Shown here piece after piece: positions 59,991-64,000 of a stretch of DNA of 64,000 bases. The translations under genes and the position numbers were made by a program. Numbering within the stretch: position 1 is the stretch's first letter; every line of letters begins with the position of its first letter. The notes under the pieces are model-generated. The model did not search any database. It was not told the DNA's origin and was given only the letters and a program-made list of their open reading frames with translations. Source of the DNA: Serinus canaria (taxonomy: Eukaryota; Chordata; Aves; Passeriformes; Fringillidae); NCBI RefSeq assembly GCF_022539315.1, contig NC_066316.1, positions 65,577,994-65,641,993 on the forward strand, in the 5' to 3' direction.

Positions 59991-62900
59991 TGGAAAAATG
60001 TCCTCAAGCTCCCATCCCATTATCTTATGATGAATTCTGGAAGTACATTACAGTCCTCTGCAGACATCCCTGCCACTTATCTTGATCTGCCATCATCTTC
60101 CTCCTCTCTATGTTTGCTCTTTCCTCTTCCCCAACCCCAGAGGATAGTGACTATTAAAAAAGCAGCCAAAAGAGAAAGAGAAACAAAAGGAAACAAACCT
60201 GCTCTTTCCTGAAAGGGAAAAAGTGGGACTATTGCATCTTTGTTGTTCTGATTGTTAGTTGCTCTAAAAAGAAACCCTTATTTTGCTCATGGCTTCATGT
60301 ACATACTAACAAGACCTGCTAAGATGGCACTAGAAAATATTTCAGAGAAGTAGCTTTGGACTCCTTCCACTGGCCTCCCTGATGATTTGGTTGGTAAAGC
60401 CCAAACTGAGTACTCCAGCAGTTCATGCTTGTGCTATGAAAAAAAGTTGAGAATAATTTATCCCTGTCTTATTGACAGATATTAGTAGAAAGCATCTGTG
60501 GAAACAGTACAATTGTCAGGTTTTGTTCCCCTCTTCTTCCAGCCTGCAATTTTATTCTCAGTTTTACAATAAAACTTCCAATACTCAGAGTTAAGAACCA
60601 CATTCACCAGGAGAGGAGGCTGTATTTAATCTTTTATACCTGAAATTGTAAAAAAGTTTACACTTCCTATTCCAAAGAATATGTTTATGGAATAAATACA
60701 AGCTGCTATTCTCTTCCCAGGAAGAAGAAAGATCTTTTATTTTCTAGTCAAAATTTTTTGAACTCCCCAACTTCAGAAGTATCCAGATTGTAGCTCAGTC
60801 TGTAGTAAACTGATTGTGTGAGCAGGAAGCTTTATCTACTTTGTCAATTTGGAGATTTTCTTTGTTGAAGGAGAAGATTTTGACATTCATGCTCATGGAG
60901 ATTTTGCTCTGAAGTCTCTGAAATTAAACATTAGACTCACATTTCTCTCCTATCTTTCTATATTCTAATTATGAAATGAAACTATATTCCAATTATGAAT
61001 ATTGTGTAGACTGTCTTAGTGCTGGCTGGATTTCTCCAGGCCATGACTTATTCATACATTGTGTCTAGTCTGAGACAAAAACTCACTCTAGGAATTTTAG
61101 TAGGATATTTTTTTATTTTATATTTAAATTTCTCCTCTTTATTTTACTCATAATTTCCATTGTGACATGCACTTTTTGCTTGCTGCTTGTGCAGGAAATT
61201 ATCTTTCTTTGTGAAGTTTTTATATAAAAGAGTTTTATAGGAGGGAGAGGAGTAGGAAACAAGAGGCTGATCCATAATTCTAAGCTGTTTGAAAGCCAGT
61301 TCTTTCCTGCTTAATAGCAAGCAGATGGCTGACTTCCCTTTTTACTAGTTTATTTTCTTGAGCATGCTTATGTCCTACTATACATTATAAGGCAATAGCT
61401 GGATGTTTGCTCTTCTCGCAGAAGAGAATGACAGACTGGATTTGTGTCTGGCATCTCGTTTTATTCTAGTATCATCTGACTCCTTTCTAATTTTGTCCCA
61501 TTTGATTATTTTTAATTGGTTTCTCTGCATTTAATTGCCAGTTCTACATTTCACTGCTCTGTGAACACAGTGAACACTTATGAATCCACTGGTGAAATGA
61601 TTCGTGACTTTAATAATACAAGGCCAAGACATTGCTGGTGTCTGCTATTAGAATATTTGATGTACCACAAAATTCAACAAAGATACTCTTCAGGCTGCAT
61701 TTGAAGGTTCTTACTAGGTTTTGTCACTTTTTAGACAGCAAAAAAGAGTTGTTTTTTTTTAATGGAGATTCTATGTGGATTTTGATGATAAGGCAAAATC
61801 TACATTACTTATGGCATCAGAAAACTCTGACTATGTAGAGGAGACCTCATAAAGGCCTTTAGAAAATTTGGCTGCTGTTTAAAAGAACTTGTTTTCAACT
61901 AATCTCATCACTGGCCTACTTTTATGTAGTTCTTCTTATTATTGTTATATGATAAAGCTCTGGAAAACATGATTTCAGCTACTGGTAGGTATCTTAGCTC
62001 TCAGTACCTCTTCAGCTCCACCTTCTTGGCCTGGCTTAGAGTTTTCTGAAGATTTAATATCGGAAGTTTTATTATATATTTCTTTACCTAAGAATACATG
62101 AACCATTATTTGCAATTTCTATGATAGTTTTTGATTCTAACTACTAATGAAGAGGTGCATTATAAAGAAGAAAAGGCTTAGAAGAATAAACAGACAAACA
62201 CCTCTGCACGCCTTTTAGCCTCATTGCTGCTGCTCTGTCTGTGCTTAAACTCAGTATGTTGATAACCATTCTTTACACAATTTTCTTTTGTTGTGATCAT
62301 AATGCCATGGAATCACTCTCCCCTTAATGTGAATTGCTGCTGGTATTACCTTCTGATTGCTTGCAGCCTGCACCCAGTGTCTGTTTTATTATGTCTGAAA
62401 CAATCTGTCTTTTTATACACCTTAACACCTTGCTATTTTCTGGGTTAACCTAAAGCATAATAAGACTTACTAAGAACACTGAAATTATTATAATTGTGAT
62501 TTCCCATTTCACTAGGAGGGAGCTGGAAGACAGTACAGAATTTTCAAATCTGTACCCATATCTTTGATATGACATCTCCTATACTCCTTTTTCTTATGCC
62601 TCTTATTGACTTTGGAATTTTCTAATCAGGCAAGGAGGGAAATTATTGATGGAAGCATTATCTAAGAGTTTCTGAATGTTTGTCAAATGTTTTAGCAGAT
62701 AAAAAAATGCTTTTTCTGATGGTTATATTTTTGCTTGGAAAGCATTCATTCTGTTTACTCATAGCAAAATTCAAATACTCTAGGATTATGTTTAAACTTT
62801 TGGGATTAATTTTTGATTATTGACCAAAAAGGATAATCTAACCATTAAATATATTTTATAACAATACATTACTGTATGAAAAGAACATAACTACCAGATC

Positions 62901-64000
62901 CATGCTCAGCATAGAAAAAGTAAGGAATTTGTTGGAGAATGTATTTAAATGGAGCATAAATTATGCTATAAATGAAAACTGGTTGAAACTAATAATGGAT
63001 TTCTTCTACTTCTTTGCAGGAGCCTTAAAGGGACAGCAACATTAGTCACAATTACTTACAAGAATCCTCTTACTACTGAATTAGTTTTCCATGAAAGTAA
63101 AGCAAGGTAGTTTAATTTAGTTTAAGATTGTGTCTATGATAGTTATTTGAGATATTTTTTTCCTGAATGCTATCACACAAAAATATGGGTAATTTAAAGG
63201 CACTGATAAGCAAAGCTGCAAACTTCCACATCCAAATAACACAACATTAGATTTTGCTTTATAAGGAAGAATATTTTTACCAAAATTCGAGCAATTTTGA
63301 ATTGTGACATCTCTTTGTTCTTCCTATAAAAAATGTCTCTCTTTTCCAGTAATTGAAAAATTATTATCCATTACTATTATCTATTTTCTTCTCTAAACCA
63401 TCATGTGACAAATAATTGTTTTTATAACATCAGATTTCTGTAGGAAAATAATAGCTCTGTTTTAACTGAGAGATATTTTTCATAACAAAAGAAGAGGGAT
63501 TGACATTTTAATAACCAGCAATAGCAGTGTAAATTCTAGGGATGCAGTAAAAATAATTATATGATACAATAATTATTTAAATGGTTAACATGGTTTCCAA
63601 AATTCATTCAACAGTTATTTATTACAAACCTGAAACAAACAATGGTAATTAACAGACCAGGGCTGGCAAATGTTGAAATCTACAGTCATATGTAGATTAT
63701 TATCTATATAATTTATCAGTTGTTGACAATATAAAGCACATTGCATAGGTTTCTTACATGGAGAAGAAAATATTTAGACAACTAGGATGAGCTATGAAGT
63801 TCTGCATTATCCAGCACATGATCTCTTGCATATGGGCTGTTGAAAACCATTCAAAATAAAGAGAATTTACGGCTCCCATCATTTAAATAGAAATTATTAT
63901 TCCAAATACTTTCCCTCCAGGTAATTCAAACACAAAGTATAAAATTCTGCTATTTGAGTATCTTCACACTGGCTTTGCAAGATGGAGTTAACATGGAAGC
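59991..64000. other. Gene-free AT-rich sequence to window end
   Basis: No gene or confident transposon is seen. A pyrimidine-rich, then A/G-rich stretch lies at 60090-60210 just beyond the CR1. The rest is AT-rich with scattered TAAT-type motifs. Open frames are under 90 codons and featureless. Confidence 0.65.

Overview
This 64 kb window looks like a gene-free stretch of a bird nuclear genome, most likely a songbird. The host call rests on repeats. There are four clear CR1 LINE fragments, with the usual 3' end signature of repeated AGAATCA / TGATTCT units, and one nearly complete long terminal repeat (LTR) that resembles passerine endogenous retrovirus LTRs as I remember them. The rest is AT-rich, CpG-poor, low-density sequence, as expected of an intergenic desert or a very long intron. 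No open reading frame exceeds 167 codons. The longest one reads through a simple purine repeat, and none shows a family, domain or exon pattern I recognise. I therefore call no protein-coding gene, tRNA, rRNA, CRISPR array or operon.

Layout: 1-7.5 kb is unique-looking AT-rich sequence with a pair of small palindromes near 5.9 kb. A solo LTR lies at 7.52-8.31 kb. From 8.3 to 17.7 kb the sequence is mostly unique, with a 36 bp alternating pyrimidine-purine tract at 11.5 kb and a probable LTR remnant near 14.1 kb. A minus-strand CR1 at 17.7-18.1 kb abuts a less AT-rich block of possible retroelement origin (18.1-18.7 kb). The next 10 kb is featureless until a CR1 5'-region-like fragment at about 28.9-29.3 kb. 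A plus-strand CR1 lies at 32.1-32.5 kb. An ERV/LTR-like block at 38.8-39.3 kb ends in a striking inverted repeat (39.32-39.42 kb), followed by a short minus-strand CR1 at 39.75-39.90 kb. From 40 to 59.7 kb the sequence is mainly unique, with a perfect 40 bp palindrome at 47.4 kb, a perfect (TGA)n microsatellite at 49.0 kb, and a purine tract followed by a pyrimidine tract at 52.9-53.25 kb. A minus-strand CR1 lies at 59.77-59.99 kb, and the remainder is unique AT-rich sequence.

There is no cooperating gene set to describe. The functional candidates are non-coding: a few short islands with locally clustered CpGs and homeodomain or POU-like motifs (near 31.6, 51.9 and 59.6 kb) that could be conserved enhancers. 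That can only be settled by alignment. I found no evidence of a novel biological system; the most unusual objects are structural (palindromes, inverted repeats and strand-asymmetric simple repeats).
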